From positions 609,299-673,298 of the forward strand of contig NZ_BSQG01000001.1 of NCBI RefSeq assembly GCF_030268225.1: a stretch of DNA of 64,000 nt, in the 5' to 3' direction. The translations under genes were made by a program, and so were the position numbers. This stretch comes from Nocardiopsis ansamitocini. Its GTDB lineage: Bacteria; Actinomycetota; Actinomycetes; Streptosporangiales; Streptosporangiaceae. Numbering within the stretch: position 1 is the stretch's first letter; the number at the start of each line of letters is the position of its first letter. Shown here in pieces: positions 1 to 7,657 of this stretch. The notes under the pieces were generated by a model. The model made no database searches and was not told the DNA's origin. It was given only the letters and a program-made list of their open reading frames with translations.

Positions 1-3
1 CAT
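1..3 (-). CDS. Start codon of a leftward gene off the left edge (putative CelR target)
   Basis: Only the ATG (complement of cat at 1-3) is inside the window. It is supported by a Shine-Dalgarno GAGGGG at 10-15 on the minus strand, six bases from the ATG, and by a promoter-like TTGACG/CACTCT pair and a CelR-type palindrome just upstream. In Thermobifida fusca such operators precede cellulases and cellobiose-related genes, so a glycoside hydrolase or sugar-uptake gene is the natural guess. The product cannot be read from this window. Confidence 0.45.
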
Positions 4-61
4 GTGCGACCCCTCGATCGAGGTGAAAGATGACCAGGCCGCGTCCCTGTCCCCCCGGATA

Positions 62-75
62 TGGGAGCGCTCCCA
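62..75. promoter_or_regulatory. CelR-type operator (14-bp perfect palindrome)
   Basis: TGGGAGCGCTCCCA is a perfect palindrome identical to the binding site described for the LacI-family cellulase regulator CelR of Thermobifida fusca, where cellobiose releases the repressor. It lies just downstream of the predicted -10 of the leftward promoter, a position suited to repression. I saw no second copy in the window, so it most likely serves the gene beginning at position 3 and not metQ, which is convergent to this point. Confidence 0.8.
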
Positions 76-77
76 CG

Positions 78-107
78 AGAGTGGCCCAGATCACCGCACA
101 ACGTCAA
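78..107 (-). promoter_or_regulatory. Predicted promoter of the leftward gene
   Basis: On the minus strand TTGACG (102-107) and CACTCT (78-83) are 18 bases apart. The -35 is good and the -10 is weak. The CelR palindrome begins three bases further downstream, over the expected transcription start. Confidence 0.4.
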
Positions 108-160
108 TACCCGGACATGATTGCGAAACGTAACCGTTACTTCGGCCTGCACGGTCCCGG

Positions 161-208
161 GCGACAAAAAGCCGGGCTGCCTACGCGATACACGCGCGGC
201 AGCCCGGC
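161..208 (-). terminator. Rho-independent terminator after metQ
   Basis: Read on the minus strand, GCCGGGCTGCC (198-208) pairs perfectly with GGCAGCCCGGC (171-181), followed by TTTTT at 166-170. It sits about 40 bases after the metQ stop, a textbook intrinsic terminator for the metNIQ operon. Confidence 0.88.
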
Positions 209-250
209 CTCAGGGAGGTGCGGGGCGCGTGCAGCACCCCGCAGAACAGA

Positions 251-1105
251 TCAAGCCTGGTCGTCGACCGGGTAGACGACGCCCTGCCAGGTCTCCTCGA
301 TGTAGTTCTTGACCTCGTCGCTGTGCAGAAGCGTCACCAGCGTGGCGATGTCGGGGTCCTCGGAGTCCTCGGCCCGCACCACCAGCCCGTTGGCGTAGTC
401 CTTGATGTAGTCCGGGCCGTCGCTGGGCTCCCAGGCGAGCTCGTTGGACTCCTCGGCGAGGTTGGTCTCGATGGCGTAGTTGCCGTTGACGACCGCGGCG
501 TCCACGTCGGGCAGCGAGCGGGGAAGCTGCGCGGCCTCCAAGGGGGTGACCACGATGTCCTTGGGGTTGTCCTCGATGTCGGCCTCGGTGGCCAGGGCAC
601 CGGCGTCGGCAGCGACCGTGATCAGCCCCTCCGCCTCCAGGGTGGCGAGGGCCCGGTCCAGATTGGCCGCATCGTTGGGAACGGCGATCTCCGCACCGTC
701 GGGGATGTCCTCGGCGCTCTCGTGCTTGTCGGAGTACAGGCCAAGACGCTCGACGTGGACGTCGCTGACGTAGGTCAACTCGTCCTCGGGGTTGGCGTCC
801 TGCCACTCAGCGAGGAAGGTGCGGTGCTGGAAGAAGTTGGCGTCCAGCTCCCCTTGGGCGAGCTGCGGGTTGGGCTGGTTGTAGTCGGCGATCTCGACGA
901 GTTCGAGGTTGAGGCCGGCGTCGGCGGCGAGGGTGTCCTGGACGAAGTTCAGGATCTCGCCGTGGGGAACAGGACTGACCCCGATCTTGAGGGTCGTCAG
1001 GTCGCTGTCCTCGGCCCCTCCGCCTGCGTTCTCGCTGGGGGCGCCGCACGCCGACAGCGCCACGGCCAGCGTCACTACCCCGACGGCTCCAAATACCTTG
1101 CGCAC
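251..1105 (-). CDS. metQ: Methionine ABC transporter substrate-binding lipoprotein MetQ
   Basis: 284 aa. NlpA/MetQ family lipoprotein that captures methionine outside the membrane for the MetNI importer. A GTG start at 1105 is chosen because AAGGAGG sits just upstream and it gives a compact lipoprotein signal (VRKVFGAVG, then LSAC with Cys20 as lipidation site). The mature part has family hallmarks: LKIGVSPVPHGEIL near the N-terminus, ELDANFFQH in the middle and a conserved VVNGNYA stretch. The frame stays open far upstream through metI, but that is read-through without a start signal. It is the last gene of metN-metI-metQ, about 65 bases after metI, and is followed by a strong terminator. 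Methionine specificity rests on family and operon. Confidence 0.9.
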   Translation of the reverse strand: MRKVFGAVGVVTLAVALSACGAPSENAGGGAEDSDLTTLKIGVSPVPHGEILNFVQDTLAADAGLNLELVEIADYNQPNPQLAQGELDANFFQHRTFLAEWQDANPEDELTYVSDVHVERLGLYSDKHESAEDIPDGAEIAVPNDAANLDRALATLEAEGLITVAADAGALATEADIEDNPKDIVVTPLEAAQLPRSLPDVDAAVVNGNYAIETNLAEESNELAWEPSDGPDYIKDYANGLVVRAEDSEDPDIATLVTLLHSDEVKNYIEETWQGVVYPVDDQA

Positions 1106-1170
1106 GTTGGCCCTCCTTGGGCTGAATGATGAATCGAACGGTCCCGGACAGGGAGCCGCAGTAGGCCGGA

Positions 1171-1854
1171 TTACCGGTGGGAAACCCGGCGCACGAGGAA
1201 ATCGCCCACACTCTGGGCTGCCTGCACGACCAGCACCAGGAAGACGACGGTGGCCCAGAGGTAGTAATCGTCGAACCGCTGGTAGCCGTAGCGGATGGCG
1301 ATGTCGCCCAGTCCGCCGCCGCCGATCGCCCCGGCCATCGCCGAGTAGGAGATGAGGGCCACGATCGTCATGACCAGTCCCGCGATGAGGCCGGGGAGGG
1401 CCTCGGGCAGCAGGACCTTGCCCACGATGGTCAGTCTGCGCGCACCCATCGCGAGCGACGCCTCGACGACCCCGCGGTCGACCTCGCGCAGCGACGTCTC
1501 CACCAGGCGGGCGAAGAAAGGGATGGCGCCGATACTCAGCGGGACGATCGCCGCGGTCGGGCCGAGGGTCGTTCCGGTGATGAGACGGGTGAGCGAGAGC
1601 ACCGCCACCATCAGCACGATGAAGGGCAGCGAACGGCCGATGTTGACCACCGTGCCCAGGACCGCCTTGACCGCGGGAGCCGGGGTGAGGCCGCCGCGGT
1701 CCGTGGCGACCAGCAGGACGCCCAGCGGAAGGCCGAACAGAATGGTGAACAGGGTGGACCAGAGCACCATGTACAGGGTGTCCAGGGTGCCCAGCCACAG
1801 CACCGGCCACATGTCGGGCCAGCGCTGGCCGAGTTCGGCGATCCACTCGATCAT
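1171..1854 (-). CDS. metI: Methionine ABC transporter permease MetI
   Basis: 227 aa, the usual length for MetI. Integral membrane permease of the methionine importer with about five hydrophobic segments (first at residues 14-37) and the cytoplasmic EAA-type loop around VVEASLAMGARRLTIV, which docks on the ATPase. Its ATG overlaps the metN stop by four bases (ATGA), so translation is probably coupled. The order metN-metI-metQ is the standard MUT-family layout, which supports transport of L- or D-methionine into the cell. Confidence 0.92.
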   Translation of the reverse strand: MIEWIAELGQRWPDMWPVLWLGTLDTLYMVLWSTLFTILFGLPLGVLLVATDRGGLTPAPAVKAVLGTVVNIGRSLPFIVLMVAVLSLTRLITGTTLGPTAAIVPLSIGAIPFFARLVETSLREVDRGVVEASLAMGARRLTIVGKVLLPEALPGLIAGLVMTIVALISYSAMAGAIGGGGLGDIAIRYGYQRFDDYYLWATVVFLVLVVQAAQSVGDFLVRRVSHR

Positions 1855-2816
1855 CGGACCTCCTCCACGATCAGGCCGTGGCCGGCCAGGTGGTCGAGCG
1901 CAGCCTGGCGCCGGGGGCCGGTGACACGGACGTTGAGTCGGCCGACCGAGTGCCCGGCCACCTCCTCGACCGCTCCGCCGATGATGTTGACGTCCACGTC
2001 GAACTCCCGGGTGATCTGCGACATGAGCGGCTCGTCGGACTGGCGGGTGTAGGTGAGGGTCACGGTGTCGGGCGGCGAAGAAGCCGGGAGCGGGAACAGC
2101 GAGCGCGCCAGCAGCGAACCCGGGGTCTCCAACAGCTCCAGTACCTGGCCGGACTCGGTGAAGGAACCGTTCTCCATGATCGCCGCCGAGTCGCAGATCT
2201 GCTTGATCACATCCATCTCGTGGGTGATGAGCAGAACGGTGAGGCCGAGTTCGCGGTTGAGGTCGCGCAACAGCCCCAGAATGGAGGCGGTCGTCTGCGG
2301 ATCCAGCGCCGAAGTGGCCTCGTCCGACAGCAGTACCTTGGGGTTGGGCGCCAGAGCGCGGGCGATGCCCACCCGCTGCTTCTGGCCTCCGGAAAGCTGG
2401 GCCGGGTAGGCCTTGGCCTTGTCGGTCAGGCCCACCAGCTCAAGAAGTTCGGCTACTCGGCGACGGCGCTGGGCCGCACCCACCCCGGCGATCTCCAGGG
2501 GAAAGGCGATATTGGCGGCCACGGTGCGCGAGGAGAGCAGGGCGAAGTGCTGGTGGACCATACCGATGCCGTGTCTGGCAGCACGCAGCCGCGGCCGGCT
2601 GAGAGCGGTGAGGTCGGCACCGTCGACCACGACCCGTCCTGCGTCGGGGCGCTCGAGAAGGTTGACGCAGCGCAGCAGCGTGCTCTTGCCGGCACCGCTC
2701 TGCCCCACGACGCCGTAGACCTCGCCCTGCCGGACATTGAGGTCGACTGCGTCGAGGGCGACGACCTCCCGGTTCTTCAGCCGGTAGACCTTTCGCAGGC
2801 CCTCAGCGTTGATCAC
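1851..2816 (-). CDS. metN: Methionine ABC transporter ATP-binding protein MetN
   Basis: 321 aa from a GTG at 2816 with GAGGAAG upstream; an in-frame ATG at 2918 would add 34 low-complexity residues that look like leader sequence. The ATPase domain shows Walker A GQSGAGKST (38-46), signature LSGGQKQR, Walker B VLLSDEATSALD and the switch histidine in LLITHEMD. The last 80 or so residues form the NIL domain (around TREFDVDVNIIGG), which in known MetN proteins binds methionine and inhibits transport when the cell is replete. First gene of the operon, behind a long leader. Symbol assigned from the NIL domain plus neighbours. Confidence 0.93.
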   Translation of the reverse strand: MINAEGLRKVYRLKNREVVALDAVDLNVRQGEVYGVVGQSGAGKSTLLRCVNLLERPDAGRVVVDGADLTALSRPRLRAARHGIGMVHQHFALLSSRTVAANIAFPLEIAGVGAAQRRRRVAELLELVGLTDKAKAYPAQLSGGQKQRVGIARALAPNPKVLLSDEATSALDPQTTASILGLLRDLNRELGLTVLLITHEMDVIKQICDSAAIMENGSFTESGQVLELLETPGSLLARSLFPLPASSPPDTVTLTYTRQSDEPLMSQITREFDVDVNIIGGAVEEVAGHSVGRLNVRVTGPRRQAALDHLAGHGLIVEEVR

Positions 2817-3373
2817 TGGCTTCCTCGGTACTGGGTCTTGGATTTCCCTGTCGAAACACCCGCCTGCCGGCCCGCGGGATGGGCGTGCCGGCCGTGGTTC
2901 GCACGTCCGGGCCTTCATCGGGCCGGACGGTGCGTGCCCGTCTTAGCCGGGCGCATCGCGAAAGGTGACCGCTCTGGCGGGGATCAGGGTCTGTCTCGCG
3001 AAAACCTATAACCCACCATATCAGTAGGAAAATGTGGCTGAAATCTCGCAGACATGCACGCGTAACACGATGGGGCACACGCAATCCGCCAGCCCGACCT
3101 TCGAGGCTACCCGGACGGCACCAAAGTCCAATGAAACGGACAGCGATGTGACGTGCTTCATCACTGTTTTCCGCTTTGGCCGCCGCATCCGCCTAGACTC
3201 GTGACCGGCCCCAGCGGGACAGTCAGGCCGCGGCACCCTCCATCCCCTACGCGATGCCCTGTCCCGGCGCCAAAGCCCGGCGTGGCCCAACCGAGCGATG
3301 CGGGTCCTCACCCACAGGCGGCGTCCGCTGCCACCACTGGGATGCCCGCGCCGATTGAGGAGCTGGATTAAGA
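2817..3373. promoter_or_regulatory. Divergent intergenic region with a structured metN leader
   Basis: 557 bases separate metN from the rightward gene at 3374. On the metN side a perfect-looking hairpin (2901-2933; arms GCACCGTCCGGCC and GGCCCGGACGTGC with one or two bulges) lies about 85 bases before the metN start. It has a CGATGAA loop and no following T-run. AT-richer sequence near 3001-3035 contains TTATAGG on the minus strand and may hold the promoter. I could not fit a known SAM riboswitch to the leader. On the rightward side only a TAGACT -10-like element near 3195 stands out. Confidence 0.4.
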
Positions 3374-4417
3374 GTGCTGTCCATTCGTTCGACCGGTGAC
3401 GGTCCGGATGACCACGCCGACTTCTGGGCGCCCGACCCGCCCGAGCGCACCTGGCGCGAGCTGCTGGCCGCCGTGGTCGCTGTTCCCACCGGCATCCGCC
3501 GCCGGACCGGCGCGCTTGCCGCTGCGGTAACACTCACCCTTGTCATGAGCCCGGTCGCCACCGGGTCGGCGGCGCCTGCCGCACCGGCCCCCGCCGAGAG
3601 CCTGGACTCCTTGCTCTCACGGGCCGATTCCCTCAGCGAGGAGTACAACGGCGAGCTGCGCGACATGGAGGGCGTGATCGCCGACGCGGAGAAGGCCGAG
3701 GAACGCGCGAAGAAGACCCGCTCCGAGGTAGAGGAGTCCCGCAAGCAGGTCCAGCATCTGGCAGTGGCCACCTATACCTCCGGTGGCCTGGATCCGTCAC
3801 TGAGCCTGTTCGTCGAGGGCGAACCCCAGGACATCATCGACCGCGCCGCGTTGATCGCCCACCTGGCCAACACCAACAACGACAAGATCGACCATCTGCG
3901 GCAGGCGCAGCAACGCGACGAGAAGGCGCAGGAGAACTCCCAGGAGAAGGTCGACCAGGTCGAGGCGGACCTCGCGGAACTGGAGGACCGCCGCAACGAA
4001 GTCCAGGGGCTCATCGCCGACTACCCCGTCCAGGAGATGGGGCCGCCCGACAGCCTGACCCCGCGGACCCGGCAGATGCGCGATGTGATCATCGACGAGT
4101 TCGGCCGCAACAACGCCAACGGCGGAGTGGGCTGTTACCGGCCCGACGGCGGTTTCGTGGTGGGCGAGCACCCCAAGGGTCGCGCCTGCGACTTCATGGT
4201 CAACAAGAACGGCCAGATGCCCACGGCGAAGCAGCAGGAGCACGGCCAGCAGATCGCCGACTGGGCCCAGGAGAACGCCGACCGGCTCGGGATCATGTAC
4301 ATCATCTGGAAGCAGGAGATCTGGGACATCCGCCGCAACGAGGGCTGGCGCCAGATGTCGGACCGCGGCAGTATCACCGAGAATCACTTCGACCACGTGC
4401 ACATCTCGATGTTCTAG
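3374..4417 (+). CDS. Secreted coiled-coil protein with C-terminal peptidase-like domain
   Basis: 347 aa from a GTG preceded by GAGGAG. Residues 1-45 are a long N-terminal extension, then a hydrophobic stretch (AAAVTLTLVMSPVATGSAAPA, about 48-68) acts as a signal peptide. Residues about 75-215 are charged heptad-like coiled coil, as in PcsB/RipA-type cell-wall hydrolase partners. The C-terminal 130 residues resemble the ARB_07466-like domain found in actinobacterial wall proteins, related to D-Ala-D-Ala metallopeptidases: GRACDFMV and the terminal NHFDHVHISMF supply Asp and His residues that could bind zinc. A role in peptidoglycan remodelling is inferred from architecture; enzymatic activity is unproven. 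Monocistronic. Confidence 0.75.
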   Translation: MLSIRSTGDGPDDHADFWAPDPPERTWRELLAAVVAVPTGIRRRTGALAAAVTLTLVMSPVATGSAAPAAPAPAESLDSLLSRADSLSEEYNGELRDMEGVIADAEKAEERAKKTRSEVEESRKQVQHLAVATYTSGGLDPSLSLFVEGEPQDIIDRAALIAHLANTNNDKIDHLRQAQQRDEKAQENSQEKVDQVEADLAELEDRRNEVQGLIADYPVQEMGPPDSLTPRTRQMRDVIIDEFGRNNANGGVGCYRPDGGFVVGEHPKGRACDFMVNKNGQMPTAKQQEHGQQIADWAQENADRLGIMYIIWKQEIWDIRRNEGWRQMSDRGSITENHFDHVHISMF

Positions 4418-4441
4418 TCGTGCGCGGCCGGGGCGGTCGAC

Positions 4442-4475
4442 GGCCGGTTCCGTTTCTCCGCACGGACGACCGGCC
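4442..4475. terminator. Hairpin between convergent genes
   Basis: GGCCGGTTCCGT (4442-4453) pairs with ACGGACGACCGGCC (4462-4475) with a two-base bulge, between the stop of the rightward gene and the stop of the leftward small gene. No T-run; probably a shared terminator. Confidence 0.5.
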
Positions 4476-4493
4476 ACGACGGGACGGCCTGGC

Positions 4494-4643
4494 TCAGCCG
4501 GCGCCGCCGGTGAATATCGGGGCGTAGAGGGTCGTCATACATCCGACGCTCAGGGTGAGCACGGCCGCGACCGCGACGACGAAAACGAACCAGGCGGTGA
4601 AACCGTAGCCGCCCGGGGGGCCGGGGGAGGGCGAGGTGGGCAT
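4494..4643 (-). CDS. Small single-pass membrane protein
   Basis: 49 aa from an ATG at 4643 with GAGAGGGAC just upstream. The short N-terminus (MPTSPSPGPPGGYG) is proline/glycine-rich and is followed by one hydrophobic segment (about residues 15-38, AWFVFVVAVAAVLTLSV) and a short tail with one Cys. The open frame extends to 4859, but the extension is arginine-rich and lacks a start signal. I do not recognise a family. The ribosome binding site, transmembrane helix and position support it as a real small gene. Confidence 0.6.
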   Translation of the reverse strand: MPTSPSPGPPGGYGFTAWFVFVVAVAAVLTLSVGCMTTLYAPIFTGGAG

Positions 4644-5247
4644 GGGCGTCCCTCTCGACGGAGTCGACGTGCTGCGGCCCCCTGTGGCGTAGGCCGCAGT
4701 CAACTCTAGGCCGGATCGGATGCACCGGACCGGGATTTCCCCGATCGCGCAACGGACCCTCCGAGCCTGCGACAACTCCTCGCGGAAGGGGGCCAGTTGC
4801 GATCCGGCAACGATCCGGTTGCGGCGGTCATGTCCTTTTTCGAAGGGTTGATCCCCCAAAATCCGCCCCCGGGAAAGCCGATTGAGTACCTATAGTCCCT
4901 ATCGCGACCATGAGTCGCAATTTACGCGTGAAGTACCAAATGACGCATTAAGCAATCTTTCGCCGCAAGATGACTGTCGATACGTGACCTCGGCTGGATA
5001 GGATCGCAGCCCTCGCGCTCTGTGCTGTGCGGCTACCGCACGGCCCCGACCTCGGTCGGGGTCCGGTCCGGAGCGCAGGGGCCTGCCTTGGCCGCACGCC
5101 GCGCCCGCGCGACGACGCGGTCGGTCTCTTTGGGTTCGCGCCACCCGACAACGACGGCCCTGCAAAGGCAGGATCACCAAATGGAACCGTGTACGCGTCC
5201 ACGCGCGTCCGAGGTCTGATCACAACGCAGCTGGCGCGAGGGGAGTC
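4644..5247. other. Intergenic region, no gene seen
   Basis: About 600 bases between divergent genes. The stretch 4870-4975 is AT-richer and probably holds promoters in both directions. TAGGAT at 4999-5004 is a plausible -10 for the rightward gene, but I found no well-spaced -35. Short open frames at 5022-5251 are GC-biased noise without ribosome binding sites. Confidence 0.4.
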
Positions 5248-6342
5248 ATGAGCGATAACGGACCTTACACACAGCCACCGCAGTACCCCGGTGGCGAGGG
5301 CAACTCGGGCGGACAGCCCGGTCCCTACGGCGGTGCATACGGACAGGGTGGCCAGGCTCCTGGCCAGCCGGACCCCAATGCCGGCCAGGGCAACTACCCC
5401 AGCGGCCCCTACCAGGCTCCCTACGGTGACCAGGGAACCGGTGGACAGCAGCCCTACCAGGGGCAGCAACCCCCTGGCGGTTACGGGTCCGGCCCCTACC
5501 CCGGCCAGGGCGGGCCGCAGTTCCAGCAGCCCCACGACCAGCAGCAGATGTTCCACCAGGGCGGCCAGCCTCCCTATGGGCCCGGCGGAATCGGGTACCC
5601 CCCGCCCCAGCCGCCGCCCGGGCCGCGCAAGAGCAACGTCGGCCTGTGGGTCGTGCTCGCCGGCGGCCTGGTGATCGTGCTGCTGATCGTCGCCGTGGTC
5701 GTGGTTCTGTTCACCGGGAACAACAACTCCGAGACCCCGCCCGTGGCTCAGGAGAGCAGCGAGGCCGCGGCACCCAGCGATCCCGCTGAGCCCGAGCAGG
5801 GGTCCGGGGGCACCACCACCGCCCAGGGCGAGCCGCCCTTCTCCGTTCCCGAGGACCCCTGCGCGGGGATCCCCGAGAGCACGCTGGCCGACCTCGGCGT
5901 GGACGGGGGAGGAACCAAGAACATCAGCGACTACTCCTCCTCGTGCAGTTGGAGCACGGTCGTGAACGACAACTACGGCACGCTGCGCGTCGAGTACAAG
6001 GTTCCCTACAGCGCATCGGACTCGGTCGAGAGCGCAACGAGCGACTACGAGTACAACTACGAGTACGCCACCGACGAGGACGGCTCCGTCTTCGACACCA
6101 AGGTCCTGGAGAACAAGGACCTGGGCCTCGGTGACCAGTCGGCGATGATCTTCGCCGAAGAGGAGATCATCGGTGTCGGGAACCGCACGACGGTGCTGAT
6201 CCGCCAGGACAACATGAACATCAAGGCGGAGTGGAGTGTCAGCGGCAGCTTCAGCGGCGACTCCGACGACGCCCCCCAGAGCTTCTCCGATGTCGAGAGT
6301 GTCATGACCGGAATCGCCGAGGACTCCCTGGCCCTGTTCTAA
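5248..6342 (+). CDS. Membrane-anchored protein with Pro/Gly/Gln-rich N-terminus and DUF3558-like domain
   Basis: 364 aa with AGGGGAG upstream of the ATG. Residues 1-128 are a low-complexity cytoplasmic tail of repeated PYQGQQPPGG/GGQPGPYG-type units. A single transmembrane helix follows (about 131-154, VGLWVVLAGGLVIVLLIVAV), then an acidic Ser/Glu/Thr linker. The extracellular C-terminal domain (about 200-364) has a pair of cysteines (EDPCAGIP and SSSCSW) and the fold spacing of DUF3558-type actinobacterial surface proteins. Function is not known: such proteins are thought to be sensory or to bind envelope partners. Monocistronic, with its own terminator. Confidence 0.75.
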   Translation: MSDNGPYTQPPQYPGGEGNSGGQPGPYGGAYGQGGQAPGQPDPNAGQGNYPSGPYQAPYGDQGTGGQQPYQGQQPPGGYGSGPYPGQGGPQFQQPHDQQQMFHQGGQPPYGPGGIGYPPPQPPPGPRKSNVGLWVVLAGGLVIVLLIVAVVVVLFTGNNNSETPPVAQESSEAAAPSDPAEPEQGSGGTTTAQGEPPFSVPEDPCAGIPESTLADLGVDGGGTKNISDYSSSCSWSTVVNDNYGTLRVEYKVPYSASDSVESATSDYEYNYEYATDEDGSVFDTKVLENKDLGLGDQSAMIFAEEEIIGVGNRTTVLIRQDNMNIKAEWSVSGSFSGDSDDAPQSFSDVESVMTGIAEDSLALF

Positions 6343-6370
6343 CAAGGCCCGGATGGTCGACAGTTGACAT

Positions 6371-6406
6371 GGGGCGCGCGGACCGGTGTTGCCGGCCCGC
6401 GCGCCC
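6371..6406 (+). terminator. Terminator after the DUF3558-like gene
   Basis: GGGGCGCGCGG and CCGCGCGCCC form a strong stem with an inner ACCGG/CCGG pairing and a short loop, followed by TTGT. It separates the upstream gene from the kinase gene. Confidence 0.65.
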
Positions 6407-6507
6407 TTGTCGTATCGCGCGGAAGCGTTGTCAACCGCGCACGACAGAGGCCATACTCCCCCTGGGTCGCCCGACCCTCCCGCTTGCGCCAGGAAAGGAC
6501 CACCCTT

Positions 6508-7473
6508 TTGATCACCGTCGTGGGCGAAGCACTGATCGACCTCATCAGTTCCGAGAGCGGCACGTACCGTTCGGCCCCCGGAGGCGCGCCCGCCAACACC
6601 GCTGTGGCCCTGGCCCGGCTGGGCGTGGAATCCTCCCTGCTGGCCAGGATCGGCTCCGACCGGTTCGGTCGGCAACTGCGCGCCTATGTGGCCTCGCGCG
6701 GGGTGAGCACCCGCGACATGGTGGCCGCCGAACAACCGAGCACGCTGGCCATCGCCAACCTCGACGACTACGGACACGCGAGCTACGACTTCTACGTCAA
6801 GGGCACGGCCGACTGGCAATGGACCCTCGACGAACTCCCCGACCAGGTGGCCGACGACGTCGTCGCGCTGCATGTGGGATCACTGGCCATGACGATGGCG
6901 CCCGGCGCGGCCGTCCTGGAGGAATGGACGGCACGGCAGCGGGGCCGGACAGTGGTCAGCTATGACCCCAACATCCGTCCCGCACTTGCGGGGGAACCTG
7001 CGCAGGCACGCGAGCGGGTGGCACGTCAGGCCGCGCTTGCCGACATCATGAAGGTCAGCGACGAGGACGTGCACTGGCTGCTGGAGCGTGAACCCGGCCC
7101 CGGCTCCGAGGCCCTTCTCCTGGAGGCCGCAGCCGGCTGGCTGGCCGAAGGGCCCGTCCTGGTGGCGATCACCTGCGGAGGCGAACGGACCATGCTGGTC
7201 CGCCGCGGTCACGAGGACGATCCCCTCTTCGTGGTTCCGGCTCCGGTGGAGGTCGTGGACACAGTGGGAGCCGGCGACGCGTTCTGCGCGGGTCTGCTGG
7301 ACGCGCTGGGCCAGGCCGGTGCCCTGGGCGGAGGCGGCCGCGAGCGGCTGACGGCGCTCCCGGCTTCCACCCTGGTCACGTGCGTGGAGCACGCCCACCT
7401 GGTCGCCGCGCGCACGTGCGCGCGAGTGGGTTCGGACCCCGGCGAACTGGACCTGGAACCGCTGAAGTTCTGA
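6508..7473 (+). CDS. PfkB-family carbohydrate kinase
   Basis: 321 aa from a TTG at 6508, chosen because AGGAAAGG lies at the right distance and the translation then begins LITVVGEALIDL, the usual first beta strand. Ribokinase/fructokinase fold: the substrate-binding APGGAPANTA motif at about residues 28-37 and the ATP/anion-hole signature VDTVGAGDAFCAGLL near residue 250, whose Asp is the catalytic base. The length is normal. It phosphorylates a sugar or nucleoside hydroxyl in the cytoplasm. Fructokinase is likely from the GEALID start, but the substrate cannot be fixed from sequence. No operon partner; convergent with metE across a shared hairpin. Confidence 0.85.
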   Translation: MITVVGEALIDLISSESGTYRSAPGGAPANTAVALARLGVESSLLARIGSDRFGRQLRAYVASRGVSTRDMVAAEQPSTLAIANLDDYGHASYDFYVKGTADWQWTLDELPDQVADDVVALHVGSLAMTMAPGAAVLEEWTARQRGRTVVSYDPNIRPALAGEPAQARERVARQAALADIMKVSDEDVHWLLEREPGPGSEALLLEAAAGWLAEGPVLVAITCGGERTMLVRRGHEDDPLFVVPAPVEVVDTVGAGDAFCAGLLDALGQAGALGGGGRERLTALPASTLVTCVEHAHLVAARTCARVGSDPGELDLEPLKF

Positions 7474-7605
7474 TCCTTCGAGCCGTACTCCCGAGACGGC
7501 GGCCGCGATGCCCTGGACGTTCTACGCCCGCCCGGCAAGAGCACCCAGGACATCGCGGGTCGAACGAGGCCGCACGGGGGCACGGCGCGACCTCAGCAGG
7601 TGGAC

Positions 7606-7651
7606 GGCCCCGACCGCCCCGCGCTCCGACGCACGGGACACGGTCGGGGCC
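7606..7651. terminator. Bidirectional hairpin between kinase and metE
   Basis: GGCCCCGACC (7606-7615) is exactly complementary to GGTCGGGGCC (7642-7651), with a 26-base loop. It lies just after the metE stop and about 130 bases after the kinase stop. Confidence 0.5.
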
Positions 7652-7657
7652 CCGGTC

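Noticed and set aside
3100-3373. Possible ydaO (c-di-AMP) riboswitch before the cell-wall peptidase-like gene
   Set aside because: This RNA class often precedes wall hydrolase genes in actinobacteria, but I could not find its conserved blocks here.
5022-5251. Two overlapping short frames upstream of the anchored DUF3558-like gene, one ending in an overlap with its ATG
   Set aside because: They lack a Shine-Dalgarno and have random arginine/proline-rich composition. The overlap with the ATG (ATGAG) is explained by the downstream start itself.
4948-6873. Long minus-strand open frame opposite the anchored DUF3558-like gene
   Set aside because: Antisense shadow; it crosses a terminator and the start of the kinase gene, with no ribosome binding site or family features.
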